Positions 34,490-44,791 of a DNA stretch of 64,000 nt are shown in pieces. Position numbers and translations under genes: made by a program. The notes under the pieces were generated by a model that worked only from the letters and a program-made list of their open reading frames with translations, was not told the origin of the DNA and made no database searches. Position 1 is the stretch's first letter; the number at the start of each line of letters is the position of its first letter. The stretch lies in NCBI RefSeq assembly GCF_009796785.1, contig NZ_CP047026.1, positions 124,001-188,000 on the forward strand, read 5' to 3'. Origin of the DNA: Polaribacter sp. L3A8 (GTDB taxonomy: Bacteria; Bacteroidota; Bacteroidia; Flavobacteriales; Flavobacteriaceae).

Positions 34490-37400
34490 CTAGTAGTTAG
34501 AAAATTTATTTGAATATTGAGTAGGGGTTTCTCCAAATTTTTTAACAAAGCATTTGCTAAAATATTTAGGATTTTTAAAGCCAACTTTACAACTAATTTC
34601 AGAAACATTAATTTTACCCTGTTCTAGTAATTGTGTGGCACGTTTCATTCTAAAATGTTGAATAAAATCATTTGGAGTAAAGTTGGTCCATGCTTTAATT
34701 TTTATAAAAAGCATCGTTCTACTAACACCTAATTCCGAACAAAAATAAGGAATATCAAATTCTTCATTAGAAATATTAGCTTCTACAATTTCTAAGGCTT
34801 TTTTATATAATTTTTCGTCTAAAGAAGAAATTACAAGTTCATTTTGAAATAGTGCCTCACTACTAGAAAATTTTTCTTTTAGTCGATTAGTTGTATTTAA
34901 TAAATTTTTAATTTTTATTTTAAATTCATCAACATTAAAAGGTTTACTGATGTAAGAATCTGCACCACTTTCTAAACCTTCTAATTTATAAATTAAGGAA
35001 GACCTAGAGGTTAGAAGAATAATAGGAATATGGCTTGTTTTTATGTTACTTTTAATTTCAGAACAAAGTTCTGTACCTACCATTACAGGCATTATTACAT
35101 CACTTACAATAAGATTTGGTACATTTTTTATAGCACAATTTAATGCAATTTCTCCATTTTCTGCTTCTAAAATATTGTAATTTTCTTTTAGCAAATCTTT
35201 CATAAATTTACGCAAAGGCTTGTTATCTTCTACGAGTAGAATAGTGTCTTTGTTTGGGTCGGTTATTTTATCAGATAAATTATCTTCTAAAATAACAACG
35301 GGTTCATTTAGTTGTGTAATGTATTGAGAAACATCATCGCTAAATTTAAAGTTTTGTATAATTTCATCTTCATTTAAATGATGTTTTCCTAAGGGTATAA
35401 TTACACTAAAAATAGAACCTTTATCATTTTTATTATTTTTAACCTCTAGGTTTCCTTTATGAAGAGTTACAATATTTTTTGCAATAGATAAACCAATTCC
35501 AGTTCCTTTATTGTAATCTTTTTCGGGGTTATTGTTTGCGGTAACTTCAAAAAAACGATCAAATATTTTTTGTTTATTTTCTTCGGATATTCCAACACCT
35601 GTATCTTCTACAGATATAATAACGGTATTGTTTTCTTTTTTTACATGTATCTGTATTGATCCATTTTGTGGGGTGTATCTAAAGGCGTTAGAAATTAAGT
35701 TATAAAAAACACGTTCTAATTTATAACGATCATAATAAACTAATATGTTGTCATCTGTGGTGTGAAAATTAAAATCGTAATTTCCGTTTTTAGCGTATTC
35801 AGAGAATGATAAAAAGATTTCTTTTAAGAATTTAACAATATTACCTTCTGCGGCTTCTAATTTAAATAGATTTTTTTCGAGCTTTCTAAAATCCATTAAT
35901 CGGTTAATTAATTGTAGTAAATGGTTTGCACTATTTTCTACAACCAATAACTTTTTATACATTTTACTGCTGCCTTTGTAATTTGTTAGTATTTGTTGTA
36001 AAGGACCTAGTATTAGGGTTAGGGGAGTTCTAAACTCATGAGAAATATTTGTAAAGAATTCTAGTTTAGCTCTATTATTCTCTTCAATTTTTGTGTTTTC
36101 TAAAAGTTCTAAATCTAATTTATATTTTAATTGTGTTTTAGATTTTTGTATTTGAATTAAAAAATAAAGTGCCGTGGCAATAATGCATCCATATAACAAA
36201 AAAGCCCACCAACTTCTCCAAGGTGCAGGACTAACATTTATATTTAGTATGGTGGGTTTTGTGTTCCAAAAGCCATCATTGTTGGCCCCTTTTACTTCAA
36301 AAATATAATTTCCAGGATTTTGTAGTGTATAAGATGCTGAATTATCTGAGGTAAATATCCACTCTTTTTCTAATCCTTTTAAGCGATATTGATAGGTGTT
36401 ATTTTTTGCATTTATAAAGTTAGGAATTGAAAAGTAAATAGAAAAGTTTCCTTCTTCATAAGATAATGAAATATGCTCTGTATAACCAATTGTGTTTTTT
36501 AAAATGTTAGAAGCATCTTTAACTTTTACAGATTTATTTTTTATTTTAAAATCTGTTATTAAAACTTGTGGAATATAGGTATTTGTTTTAAGGTTATCTG
36601 TGTTAAAAGAAGTTGCCCCATTTGGTCCGCCAAAATAGAATTGCGAAGGTTTAATTTTTAGGCTTGAGTTGTCATTAAATTCATTACTTATTAATCCGTC
36701 TTTTTGATTGTATGTTGTTGATTTTTTTGTGTCTATATTGTATTTAATTATTCCTTCGTTAGTACTAATCCAAAGATTTTTTTCTTCGTCTTCTAAAATA
36801 CTATGAACATTAGAAATATTATTTTTTTTACCATGAATGGCAATCTTTTTAAAAATAGTATCATCTAGTTTAAACAAGCCTTTTGCCTTTGTGCCTACCC
36901 AAATTGTTTTATTTTTATCTTCAAAAACAGTAGAAATGTCATCGCCAGATTGCGTATTATTATCATAAAAATATCTTTGAATTTTATGGTTATTTGTAAT
37001 TTTATTTAACCCTCTTTGCGTGCAAACCCAAACGTTATTTTTAGAGTCTACGGTTAAAGATCTTACTAAATTATTTGTTAAAGAACCATCATCAGAAAAA
37101 ATGTTTTTAAATATTTTATAGCTTTTTAATTTTGTGTTATACTTAACAACACCAAAACCAAATACACCAAACCAAAGCGTGTTTTCTGAATCTTTTTTTA
37201 TGGAATACACATTTTTATCTTGTAATAAATCTCTAATTACTTTTGTGCTTTCATCATTTTTTATACTTTTTTTGTTTAAATCGTAAATGGCAATGCCATT
37301 ACTAAAGGTACCAATCCATAGTAAGTTTTTATCAACAAAAAGAGATTTTATGTTTTTATTAGGTAAAATAGAATTGTTGTTTTGGTCTAAATATTTTAAA

Positions 37401-38560
37401 TTATTTGTTTTTGTATTAAAAATATTTACTCCTCTTCCTTCGGTTCCAAAAAATAATAAATTATTATAGGTTTCAATAGAACTAATAACATTGTAGTTAA
37501 TTTTTTTTAAGTTATTGTTCTCAGAAAAATTAATAAAATTACTGTTTTCTTCATCCCAAATATTTACACCTCCGTAATAGGTGCCCACCCAAATAGATCC
37601 TTTTTTGTCTTTTAGTATAGATTTAATACTATTTTTACTTAAGCTTTTAGAGTTGTTTGTATTGTTTTTTAAGGTTTGTATTTTTTTGTTTTTATCAAGA
37701 ACGTATAAACCGTTATAAGTACCTATCCAAAGTTGATTTTTGCGATCAAAAATAAGTTGTCTAACATCATTAAATACTTTTTTTTGATTACTCTCTGATA
37801 AAAAGTTTTTTACATCTTTTTTAATAGGATTAAAAAATAAAACTCCTTTATTTTTGGTGGCAATTAAAATGGTTTTATCTACATTTTCTATTAATTGTTG
37901 AATGTGAATATCTGTGTAATTTTTAAAATTAAAAGTCTCTTTTATTCTATTAGTTACTGTACTCAATCCTTTATTTGTACCAATGTAAATGGTGTTTTCT
38001 TTAGTTTCTAATATTGATGAAACAAAATTACTTGCTAAACTTTGGTTATTTGTATTGTTATGATAGAGATTTACAAAATAGTCTGTTTTTTTATTGTAGA
38101 TAGATAGTCCGTTAGAGGTTGCTATCCAGATTTCTCCGTTAGACATTTCTTTAATATCCCAAATAGTATTGTTACTTAAAGAGTTTGTTTTGTTGTTGTG
38201 TAAGTAGTTGGTAAAAGTGTTTTTTTTGGGGTCGTACTTATTTAAACCATTATAAGTACCAATCCAAATAAAGCCATCTTTATCTTCTACTATTGATGAT
38301 ACATCGTTGTTACTTATAGAGTTTTTGTCTCCAGGAATATTTCTATAAATAGTAAAAGTATTACCATCATATTTATTTAAACCATCTCTTGTGCCAAACC
38401 ACATTTGTCCCAGTTTATCTTGATGAATTGCAATCACAGAACTTTGCGAGAGCCCATCTGAAGTAGATATGTGGTTAAATTGAATTTCTTCTGATTGAGA
38501 ATAACTAAAAAAGCAATTTATCGTAAAAGAGAAAACAAATAATAGATGTTTAATATTCAT
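34490..38560 (-). CDS. Hybrid two-component system regulator of the PUL (HTCS)
   Basis: A single 1356-residue protein combining sensor and transcription factor. Signal peptide, then about a dozen periplasmic beta-propeller repeats (IHQDKLGQMWFGTRDGLNKYD and variants, about 30-650), a Y_Y_Y domain (about 700-765), one membrane helix (about 785-805), HisKA (FFTNISHEFRTPLTLILGP), HATPase_c (NAFRYTP, DTGVGIS, GTGIGLSIAKN), a receiver with Asp in IVSDVIMP, and a C-terminal AraC-type HTH ending in FGETPTQYS. Such proteins bind a specific oligosaccharide in the periplasm and activate their PUL. It lies directly upstream of susCD. Confidence 0.95.
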   Translation of the reverse strand: MNIKHLLFVFSFTINCFFSYSQSEEIQFNHISTSDGLSQSSVIAIHQDKLGQMWFGTRDGLNKYDGNTFTIYRNIPGDKNSISNNDVSSIVEDKDGFIWIGTYNGLNKYDPKKNTFTNYLHNNKTNSLSNNTIWDIKEMSNGEIWIATSNGLSIYNKKTDYFVNLYHNNTNNQSLASNFVSSILETKENTIYIGTNKGLSTVTNRIKETFNFKNYTDIHIQQLIENVDKTILIATKNKGVLFFNPIKKDVKNFLSESNQKKVFNDVRQLIFDRKNQLWIGTYNGLYVLDKNKKIQTLKNNTNNSKSLSKNSIKSILKDKKGSIWVGTYYGGVNIWDEENSNFINFSENNNLKKINYNVISSIETYNNLLFFGTEGRGVNIFNTKTNNLKYLDQNNNSILPNKNIKSLFVDKNLLWIGTFSNGIAIYDLNKKSIKNDESTKVIRDLLQDKNVYSIKKDSENTLWFGVFGFGVVKYNTKLKSYKIFKNIFSDDGSLTNNLVRSLTVDSKNNVWVCTQRGLNKITNNHKIQRYFYDNNTQSGDDISTVFEDKNKTIWVGTKAKGLFKLDDTIFKKIAIHGKKNNISNVHSILEDEEKNLWISTNEGIIKYNIDTKKSTTYNQKDGLISNEFNDNSSLKIKPSQFYFGGPNGATSFNTDNLKTNTYIPQVLITDFKIKNKSVKVKDASNILKNTIGYTEHISLSYEEGNFSIYFSIPNFINAKNNTYQYRLKGLEKEWIFTSDNSASYTLQNPGNYIFEVKGANNDGFWNTKPTILNINVSPAPWRSWWAFLLYGCIIATALYFLIQIQKSKTQLKYKLDLELLENTKIEENNRAKLEFFTNISHEFRTPLTLILGPLQQILTNYKGSSKMYKKLLVVENSANHLLQLINRLMDFRKLEKNLFKLEAAEGNIVKFLKEIFLSFSEYAKNGNYDFNFHTTDDNILVYYDRYKLERVFYNLISNAFRYTPQNGSIQIHVKKENNTVIISVEDTGVGISEENKQKIFDRFFEVTANNNPEKDYNKGTGIGLSIAKNIVTLHKGNLEVKNNKNDKGSIFSVIIPLGKHHLNEDEIIQNFKFSDDVSQYITQLNEPVVILEDNLSDKITDPNKDTILLVEDNKPLRKFMKDLLKENYNILEAENGEIALNCAIKNVPNLIVSDVIMPVMVGTELCSEIKSNIKTSHIPIILLTSRSSLIYKLEGLESGADSYISKPFNVDEFKIKIKNLLNTTNRLKEKFSSSEALFQNELVISSLDEKLYKKALEIVEANISNEEFDIPYFCSELGVSRTMLFIKIKAWTNFTPNDFIQHFRMKRATQLLEQGKINVSEISCKVGFKNPKYFSKCFVKKFGETPTQYSNKFSNY

Positions 38561-38612
38561 AAATTAGACTTGTAATTTTAAAATAAAAGGTTAAATATGA
38601 ATAATATGCTTT

Positions 38613-39698
38613 TTATGAAGTTTTTTGTAAATCACTTTCATGAATAAAATCATTTTGCATATTATATTTTACATTTTCTTTAATAAGAATATCTATTGGA
38701 AGATGAATTTTAGCATTTGGTATTTTATTATAAATTAAATAATCAGAAAATAATCTGATAGCTTCATAACCTTGATCAAACGGTTTTTGAGAGATTAAGA
38801 AAGACACATGGTCGTTTAATAAGCACTCGGTGTTTTGTGGTGTATTGTCAAAACCAATTAAATCTATGTTTTTTAAATGGCTATTTTCTAAACATTCAAC
38901 CACAATATAAATTCTACTCGATGGTACAAAAATTCCTTTAATTTCTGTATGAATTTTTAAGTAGTTGTTTATTATTTCTTTTGTTTCTAAAGTATTATTT
39001 AAATTTTCAATTTTTAAAGTTTGAGTTTTAGAATTAATTTTATTTTTTAAAAAATAGTTATTAAAACCTTTAATTCTATTAGAAACAGCATTATTTTTGG
39101 TAATATTATATCTAGATTGAATAATTAAAAACTCTGAAGATTTTGGAGTATTAAAATGCATTAATTTACCAGCAATATAACCTGCAGTATAAGAATCTTG
39201 ACCAACATAAGCGATGTTGTTAAAACCTTTAATATCAATATTTAAAAATAAGTAAGGAATGTTTAACGTTTCTAATTGAGTAACAATTGTATGCGTTTCT
39301 TTAGAAAAATTAGGAACCATTATAACCGCTGTTGGGTTTGTGGCTAATAAAGTTCTAAAAGTATTAAAATAAGAAAGAGGATCGTATTGATTAAATGTAA
39401 AAATATTAATTTGTACTCCATAACTCTTAACATCGTCTGCCGCTTTTAAGATACCCAGGTAGGGTGATTTCCAAAAAAGGTCATCCTCTTTGTATTCAGG
39501 AATAAGAACTGATATTTGGTGTTTGTTTTTCATTGCAAGAGCACTAGCAACAGGGTTTACACTAAAATTATGATGATCTAGTATTTTTCTAATTTTAGTT
39601 TCTGTTTTTTTAGAAACACCACCTCTGTTGTGTATCACTCTATCTACGGTGCCTTCAGAAACGTTGGCTTCTTTTGCAATATCTTTTATTGTAATCAT
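38613..39698 (-). CDS. LacI-family transcriptional regulator of the uronate operon
   Basis: About 361 residues from the ATG at 39698; the frame is open further upstream, but homology starts at MITIKDIAKEANVSEGTVDRV, the LacI HTH. The rest is a periplasmic-binding-like effector domain (ISVLIPEYKEDDLFW, NIAYVGQDSYTAGYIAGKL, IDLIGFDNTPQN). It is divergent from the SDR-uxuA-kduID-TRAP operon. Two identical CG-centred operators lie in the shared promoter region, so it probably represses that operon and itself until a uronate intermediate binds. The HTCS gene follows 52 bp downstream and may be co-transcribed. Confidence 0.9.
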   Translation of the reverse strand: MITIKDIAKEANVSEGTVDRVIHNRGGVSKKTETKIRKILDHHNFSVNPVASALAMKNKHQISVLIPEYKEDDLFWKSPYLGILKAADDVKSYGVQINIFTFNQYDPLSYFNTFRTLLATNPTAVIMVPNFSKETHTIVTQLETLNIPYLFLNIDIKGFNNIAYVGQDSYTAGYIAGKLMHFNTPKSSEFLIIQSRYNITKNNAVSNRIKGFNNYFLKNKINSKTQTLKIENLNNTLETKEIINNYLKIHTEIKGIFVPSSRIYIVVECLENSHLKNIDLIGFDNTPQNTECLLNDHVSFLISQKPFDQGYEAIRLFSDYLIYNKIPNAKIHLPIDILIKENVKYNMQNDFIHESDLQKTS

Positions 39699-39804
39699 TT
39701 TTAAAGTGGTAATCTCTAGTGTTTTATGTTGGTTTTTGTGTAAAAAAACTGGATAAGGTCTTCTTCTTAATTTTAGGCAATTTAGGTAAAAAAATAATAA
39801 TTTA

Positions 39805-39848
39805 GTGTACGCACACGATTTTTTTTTGTTACATTTGTGTACGCACAC
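39805..39848. promoter_or_regulatory. Tandem LacI operators and -7 box of the uronate operon
   Basis: GTGTACGCACAC occurs at 39805-39816 and 39837-39848, exactly 32 bp apart (three helical turns), each a pseudo-palindrome around CG. TACATTTG at 39830-39837 fits the TAnnTTTG -7 box and abuts the second copy, so a bound repressor would cover the transcription start. Adjacent LacI and divergent operon make these its likely operators. Confidence 0.8.
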
Positions 39849-39892
39849 GAAAACACACAATTAATAATTTTAATAAATTAAGAAGTTTAATA

Positions 39893-40720
39893 ATGAATAA
39901 AACAATTGTATTAACTGGAGCTGGAGGAGTTTTATGTAGCACATTGGCCTTGGCACTTGCAAAGCAAGGAAATAATGTTGCTGTTTTAGATTTAAGAAAA
40001 GATGCTGCAGATAAAGTAGCTAAAGAAATTAATAGTGCAGGAGGAAAAGCAATAGGTGTTGCCGCCAATGTTTTAGAAAAAGATTCTTTAATAGAGGCTA
40101 AAAAAGTGGTAAACGAAGCTTTTGGTAAAGTAGATATTTTGGTTAATGGAGCAGGAGGTAATCATCCTTTAGGGACTACTTCAAATCCGTTTTTAGAATT
40201 AGAAGATTTAGCAAATAAAACAGAAGGTTTTAAAACTTTTTTCGATTTAGATCCAAAAGGAATCGAGTTTACATTTAACTTGAACTTTTTAGGAACTTTA
40301 ATTCCAACTCAGGTTTTTGCAACAGATATGGTTGGTAGAGAAGGGTGTTCTGTTTTAAATATTTCTTCTATGAATGCATTTACTCCATTAACAAAAATAC
40401 CAGCTTATAGTGGGGCTAAAGCAGCCGTTTCTAATTTTACACAATGGTTGGCAGTTCATTTTTCTAAAGTAGGTATTCGTGTAAACGCATTGGCTCCTGG
40501 TTTTTTCTTAACAGATCAAAACAGAAGCTTGTTAACAGAAGCAGATGGAAGCTTAACACAAAGAGGGCAACAAATTATAGATCAAACGCCTATGAGCCGC
40601 TATGGAGAACCAGAAGATTTAGTGGGTACTACATTATGGTTGTGTGGTGAAGGATCAAAATTTGTAACAGGTGTTGTAGTACCAATTGATGGTGGGTTTG
40701 CTGCTTATAGCGGTGTTTAA
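39893..40720 (+). CDS. SDR-family D-mannonate oxidoreductase (UxuB-like)
   Basis: A 275-residue short-chain dehydrogenase. GAGGVLCS (9-16) is the nucleotide-binding glycine motif, NGAGG (85-89) the NAG-type motif, and Y172/K176 in AYSGAKAAV the catalytic pair. The C-terminus [12 protein letters not shown] is typical of the fructuronate reductase SDRs that pair with UxuA. It would interconvert D-fructuronate and D-mannonate, with uxuA 14 bp downstream supporting this. It is the first gene behind the tandem LacI operators. The classical UxuB is a different family (long-chain MDR), so I leave the symbol blank. Confidence 0.82.
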   Translation: MNKTIVLTGAGGVLCSTLALALAKQGNNVAVLDLRKDAADKVAKEINSAGGKAIGVAANVLEKDSLIEAKKVVNEAFGKVDILVNGAGGNHPLGTTSNPFLELEDLANKTEGFKTFFDLDPKGIEFTFNLNFLGTLIPTQVFATDMVGREGCSVLNISSMNAFTPLTKIPAYSGAKAAVSNFTQWLAVHFSKVGIRVNALAPGFFLTDQNRSLLTEADGSLTQRGQQIIDQTPMSRYGEPEDLVGTTLWLCGEGSKFVTGVVVPIDGGFAAYSGV

Positions 40721-40734
40721 TAAAAAGTAATAAA

Positions 40735-41922
40735 ATGAGACAAAATTTAGAACAAACTTGGCGTTGGTATGGACCTAACGACCCAGTTTCTTTATCAGAT
40801 ATAAAACAATCGGGAGCAACAGGTGTTGTTTCTGCATTACATCATATTAAAAATGGTAAAGTTTGGACGGTTGAAGAAATCACCAAAAGAAAAGATATTA
40901 TAGAAAATGTAGGGTTAACGTGGTCTGTAGTAGAGTCTGTGCCAATTCATGAAAACATTAAAACAAAATCTGGTAATTATCAATTGTATATTGATAATTA
41001 TAAGGAAACACTTTTAAATTTAGGTAAATGCGGTATTGATATTGTTTGTTACAATTTTATGCCCGTTTTAGATTGGACACGTACAAACTTAGATTATGAA
41101 GTGTCTGATAATTCTACAGCATTGCGTTTTGAAGCAGCCGCTTTTGCCGCTTTCGAATTGTATTTGTTAAAAAGACCAGGTGCGGAAAATGAATATTCTG
41201 ATGCTCAGAAACAAAAAGCAGCAGAATTTTTAAAAAACTCATCAGCAGAAGATCAAAAAACTTTAATTAGAAATATTATTGCAGGTTTACCTGGAGCAGA
41301 AGAAGGATATTCTTTAGAAGAGTTTAATGCTATTTTGGCAACGTATAAAAACGTAGGTCCAAAAGAATTAAAAGCCAACCTATTTTCATTTTTATCAGAA
41401 ATTATTCCTGCTGCAGAACAAGCAGGTGTTTTAATGTGCATTCATCCAGATGATCCTCCTTTTCCTATTTTAGGTTTACCTAGAGTGGTATCTACAGAGC
41501 AAGATATTGTAGATTTATACGAAGCTGTTCCTTCACAAAATAACGGGTTAACTTTTTGTACAGGTTCTTTTGGTGTAAGAGCAGATAACGATTTAGCAGG
41601 TATGGTAGAGCGTTTAGGAGATAGAATACACTTTATTCATTTACGTGCAACAAAAAGAGATGCAGAAGGTAATTTTCATGAAGCAGATCATTTAGACGGA
41701 GACGTAGATATGTATGCTGTAATGAAAGCTTTAATTTTAGAACAGCAAAAAAGAATTGCTGCTGGTAGGCAAGATGTAAGAATGCCTTTTAGACCCGATC
41801 ATGGTCATAAAATGTTAGACGATTTAAAGAAAAAAACAAATCCGGGTTACTCTGGTATTGGTCGCTTGCGTGGTTTGGCAGAATTAAGAGGATTAGAATT
41901 AGGAATTAGACGTTCATTATAA
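40735..41922 (+). CDS. uxuA: Mannonate dehydratase
   Basis: A 395-residue TIM-barrel enzyme that dehydrates D-mannonate to 2-keto-3-deoxygluconate. The N-terminus [20 protein letters not shown] is diagnostic. [33 protein letters not shown] and FRPDHGH contain the metal-binding Cys, His and Asp residues. It follows the UxuB-like SDR. Its product goes to KdgK encoded at 913. A glucuronate isomerase (UxaC) that would feed this branch is not in the window. Confidence 0.95.
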   Translation: MRQNLEQTWRWYGPNDPVSLSDIKQSGATGVVSALHHIKNGKVWTVEEITKRKDIIENVGLTWSVVESVPIHENIKTKSGNYQLYIDNYKETLLNLGKCGIDIVCYNFMPVLDWTRTNLDYEVSDNSTALRFEAAAFAAFELYLLKRPGAENEYSDAQKQKAAEFLKNSSAEDQKTLIRNIIAGLPGAEEGYSLEEFNAILATYKNVGPKELKANLFSFLSEIIPAAEQAGVLMCIHPDDPPFPILGLPRVVSTEQDIVDLYEAVPSQNNGLTFCTGSFGVRADNDLAGMVERLGDRIHFIHLRATKRDAEGNFHEADHLDGDVDMYAVMKALILEQQKRIAAGRQDVRMPFRPDHGHKMLDDLKKKTNPGYSGIGRLRGLAELRGLELGIRRSL

Positions 41923-41938
41923 AAAGAATAAAAATTAC

Positions 41939-41966
41939 ACCTCATAAGTTTAAAAGCTTATGAGGT
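41939..41966 (+). promoter_or_regulatory. Intergenic stem-loop between uxuA and kduI
   Basis: Perfect 10-bp stem ACCTCATAAG (41939-41948) against CTTATGAGGT (41957-41966) with an 8-nt loop. No T-run follows, so it is more likely an mRNA-processing or stability element that sets the uxuA/kduI ratio than a terminator. Confidence 0.45.
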
Positions 41967-41989
41967 AAAAAATTATAAAATAAAATATT

Positions 41990-42829
41990 ATGGCAACAAC
42001 TTTCGAAACAAGATACGCTTCAAGTCCGCAAACAGTAAAAAAATACGATACTCAAGAATTAAGAGACGAGTTTTTAATTCCTGATTTAATGGAAGCAGGA
42101 AAAATAAAACTAACATATACACATTACGATAGGTATATTGCTGGTGGAGCAGTACCAACAGCACCATTAAAATTAGAAACTATAGATCCTTTAAAAGCTA
42201 ATTTTTTCTTAGAAAGAAGAGAAATGGGAATTATAAATGCAGGAGCTAGCGGAAGTATTTCTGTTGATGGGGACGTTTTTAAAATGAATCATAAAGATGC
42301 TTTATACATTGGTAAAGGTGCAAAAGATGTTGTTTTTACTAGTGATGATGCTAATAACCCTGCAAAATTTTATATCAATTCTGCACCAGCACATACTGCA
42401 TTTCCAACAAAACATGTTACAAAAGAAGCTGCTAATAAAATAGAATTAGGAAGTTTAGAAACAGCAAATCACAGAACGGTAAACCAAATGATTATTGGAG
42501 GTATTGTAACTACTTGTCAATTACAAATGGGGATGACAGAGTTAAAAACAGGTTCTGTTTGGAACACAATGCCAGCACATGTGCATGATAGAAGAATGGA
42601 AGTGTATTATTATTTAGATATTCCTCAAGATCAAGCGGTATGTCACTTTATGGGACAACCACAAGAAACACGTCATATTTGGATGCAAAATCACCAAGCA
42701 GTAATTTCTCCACCTTGGTCAATTCACTCAGGATCAGGAACATCAAATTATACATTTATTTGGGGAATGGCAGGAGAAAATTTAGATTACAACGATATGG
42801 ATGTAGCTAAAATAACAGATTTAAGATAA
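41990..42829 (+). CDS. kduI: 5-keto-4-deoxyuronate isomerase
   Basis: A 279-residue cupin enzyme that isomerises 5-keto-4-deoxyuronate (spontaneous product of unsaturated uronates) to 2,5-diketo-3-deoxygluconate. The zinc ligands are visible: H197 and H199 in PAHVHDRRMEVYYY, E204, and H246 in PPWSIHSG. Length is standard. It is followed 5 bp later by kduD, the next step. Substrate comes from GH88 and GH105 acting on lyase products. Confidence 0.96.
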   Translation: MATTFETRYASSPQTVKKYDTQELRDEFLIPDLMEAGKIKLTYTHYDRYIAGGAVPTAPLKLETIDPLKANFFLERREMGIINAGASGSISVDGDVFKMNHKDALYIGKGAKDVVFTSDDANNPAKFYINSAPAHTAFPTKHVTKEAANKIELGSLETANHRTVNQMIIGGIVTTCQLQMGMTELKTGSVWNTMPAHVHDRRMEVYYYLDIPQDQAVCHFMGQPQETRHIWMQNHQAVISPPWSIHSGSGTSNYTFIWGMAGENLDYNDMDVAKITDLR

Positions 42830-42834
42830 AAAAA

Positions 42835-43629
42835 ATGTCACAAACTTTATTTGATATTACAGGAAAAGTTGCTTTAGTAACAGGGGCAACGCATGGTTTA
42901 GGAATGGCAATGGCAATGGGTTTGGGTAAATCTGGTGCTACGATTGTTGTGAATGGAAATTCATCACAAGAAAAAATTGATAATGCGGTTGCAGCATATC
43001 AAAAAGAAGGAATTACAGCGTTTGGTTACAGGTTTAATGTAGCCGATGAAACACAAGTAATTGCTAGTATAAAAAAGATTGAAGAAGAAGTTGGTGCTAT
43101 TGATATTCTAGTAAATAATGCTGGTATTATTAAAAGAACACCATTAGTAGATATGGAAGTGGCCGACTTTAAGCAAGTAATAGATATAGATTTAGTGAGT
43201 CCTTTTATTGTTTCTAAACACGTTGTTAAAGGAATGATAGCGCGTAAAGCAGGTAAAATCATTAATATTTGTTCTATGATGAGTGAGTTGGGTAGAAATA
43301 CCGTTGGTGCCTATGCAGCAGCAAAAGGTGGTTTGGTAATGTTAACCAAGAACATGGCTACAGAATGGGCACGTTTTAATGTACAGGTAAACGGAATTGG
43401 ACCCGGGTATTTTGCAACTTCGCAAACAGCTCCTATTCGTGTAGACGGACATCCGTTTAACGATTTTATAGTAAATAGAACACCAGCAAAAAAATGGGGA
43501 GATCCAAATGATTTGGCTGGTGCAACAATTTTCTTGTCATCTAAAGCGAGTGATTTTGTAAACGGACATATTTTATATGTTGATGGTGGTATTTTGGCAA
43601 CTATTGGTAAACCTTCAAACGAAGAATAA
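42835..43629 (+). CDS. kduD: 2-keto-3-deoxygluconate oxidoreductase (KduD, SDR)
   Basis: A 264-residue short-chain dehydrogenase. TGATHGLG is the cofactor motif, NNAG (94-97) the structural motif, and Y160/K164 in AYAAAKGG the catalytic pair. It reduces 2,5-diketo-3-deoxygluconate to KDG. Position directly after kduI makes KduD more likely than the related gluconate 5-dehydrogenase. Its stop overlaps the next start by one base (TAATG). Confidence 0.9.
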   Translation: MSQTLFDITGKVALVTGATHGLGMAMAMGLGKSGATIVVNGNSSQEKIDNAVAAYQKEGITAFGYRFNVADETQVIASIKKIEEEVGAIDILVNNAGIIKRTPLVDMEVADFKQVIDIDLVSPFIVSKHVVKGMIARKAGKIINICSMMSELGRNTVGAYAAAKGGLVMLTKNMATEWARFNVQVNGIGPGYFATSQTAPIRVDGHPFNDFIVNRTPAKKWGDPNDLAGATIFLSSKASDFVNGHILYVDGGILATIGKPSNEE

Positions 43630-44780
43630 TGAAAAAAGTAGCCCTATTTTTTTTAGCATTATCTCTTTTTATCAATTGTGATAAAAAAGCACAAGTACTT
43701 TCAACTATTGAAATAAAAAATCCACTCAATATTGATAGAGAATTTGAAACCGTAGAAATAGATATTTCTAATTTTGAGGTTAAACATTATAAGATTTCTG
43801 AAGAAAATTCTGAAGAAAAAATTATTTTTCAATTAGTTGATACTAATTTTGATGGAAAAAATGATGTATTATTATTTCAACCAAAAATAGAAGCAAATTC
43901 TACTAAAAAGTATCTTTTATTAAGTTCACACCAGAAACAAGATGCTGTGGTAGAAACTTGTTATTCTCGTTTTGTACCAGAAAGAACAGACGATTATGCC
44001 TGGGAAAACAATAGAGTTGCCTTTAGAACTTTTGGACCAGTAGCTCAAAAAATGATTGAAGACGGTGTAAAAGGAGGTACTTTAACAAGTGGAATGGATG
44101 CTTGGTTAAAACGAGTTGATTATCCAATTATTAATAAATGGTACAAAAAAGCCGAAACAGAAAAAGGTGCATACCATAAAGATCATGGTGAAGGTTTAGA
44201 TAATTTTCATGTTGGAGTTAGTAGAGGAGTTGGCGGAATTGCAGTTAAAGTAGATACGTCTTATTATTTTTCTAAAAATTTTACAAGCTATAAAACAATT
44301 ACCACAGGACCTATTAGAACAAGTTTTGTTTTAACCTATGCTAATTGGGATGCAAATGGAAAAGAGATTACAGAAACCAAACACATTTCTTTAGATTATG
44401 GTCAAAATTTATCTCGTTATGAGGTAGCTTTAAAAGGTACAGATACCATTTCAGTTGGGTTAACCTTACATAAAAAGGATGGTAAAACATCTGCCAATAA
44501 TAATTGGATAAGCTATTGGGAACCTTTAGATGATTCAGAATTAGGGCAAGGTGTTGTAGCTTCAGATGCTTATTTTATCAATTCAGAAGTATATCTTACC
44601 TCAAAAAAGGATGAAAGTAATTTCTTTACAAATCTAAAAGTTATTGGTCAAAAAGTAATTTATTACGCAGGCTTTGGTTGGAAAAAGAGTAATCAATTTA
44701 AAACGCAAACAGATTGGGAGTCTTATTTAGAAGGATTTGCCAAAAAGATTAATAATCCATTGATAATAAAAATACTATAA
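43629..44780 (+). CDS. DUF4861-like exported protein
   Basis: A 383-residue protein with a lipoprotein-type signal (ALFFLALSLFINC). The body matches, from memory, the DUF4861 family found in uronate and pectin-type PULs: NPLNIDREFETVEI at the N-terminus, YAWENNRVAFRTFGP, and GLDNFHVGVSRGVGG. No experimentally based activity is known to me. An enzymatic role is possible: conserved Trp, Asp and His residues cluster around 110-195. It overlaps kduD by one base and precedes the TRAP genes by 11 bp, so it belongs to the uronate operon. Confidence 0.65.
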   Translation: MKKVALFFLALSLFINCDKKAQVLSTIEIKNPLNIDREFETVEIDISNFEVKHYKISEENSEEKIIFQLVDTNFDGKNDVLLFQPKIEANSTKKYLLLSSHQKQDAVVETCYSRFVPERTDDYAWENNRVAFRTFGPVAQKMIEDGVKGGTLTSGMDAWLKRVDYPIINKWYKKAETEKGAYHKDHGEGLDNFHVGVSRGVGGIAVKVDTSYYFSKNFTSYKTITTGPIRTSFVLTYANWDANGKEITETKHISLDYGQNLSRYEVALKGTDTISVGLTLHKKDGKTSANNNWISYWEPLDDSELGQGVVASDAYFINSEVYLTSKKDESNFFTNLKVIGQKVIYYAGFGWKKSNQFKTQTDWESYLEGFAKKINNPLIIKIL

Positions 44781-44791
44781 ATCAATATATA

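Noticed and set aside
38613..39860. Longer LacI protein starting at 39860
   Set aside because: The extra 54 residues translate the operator repeats and untranslated leader; the LacI HTH begins at the ATG at 39698.
39893..40720. A second KduD
   Set aside because: The insert around residues 95-125 and the tight link to uxuA fit the SDR-type fructuronate reductase better; KduD is the gene at 42835.
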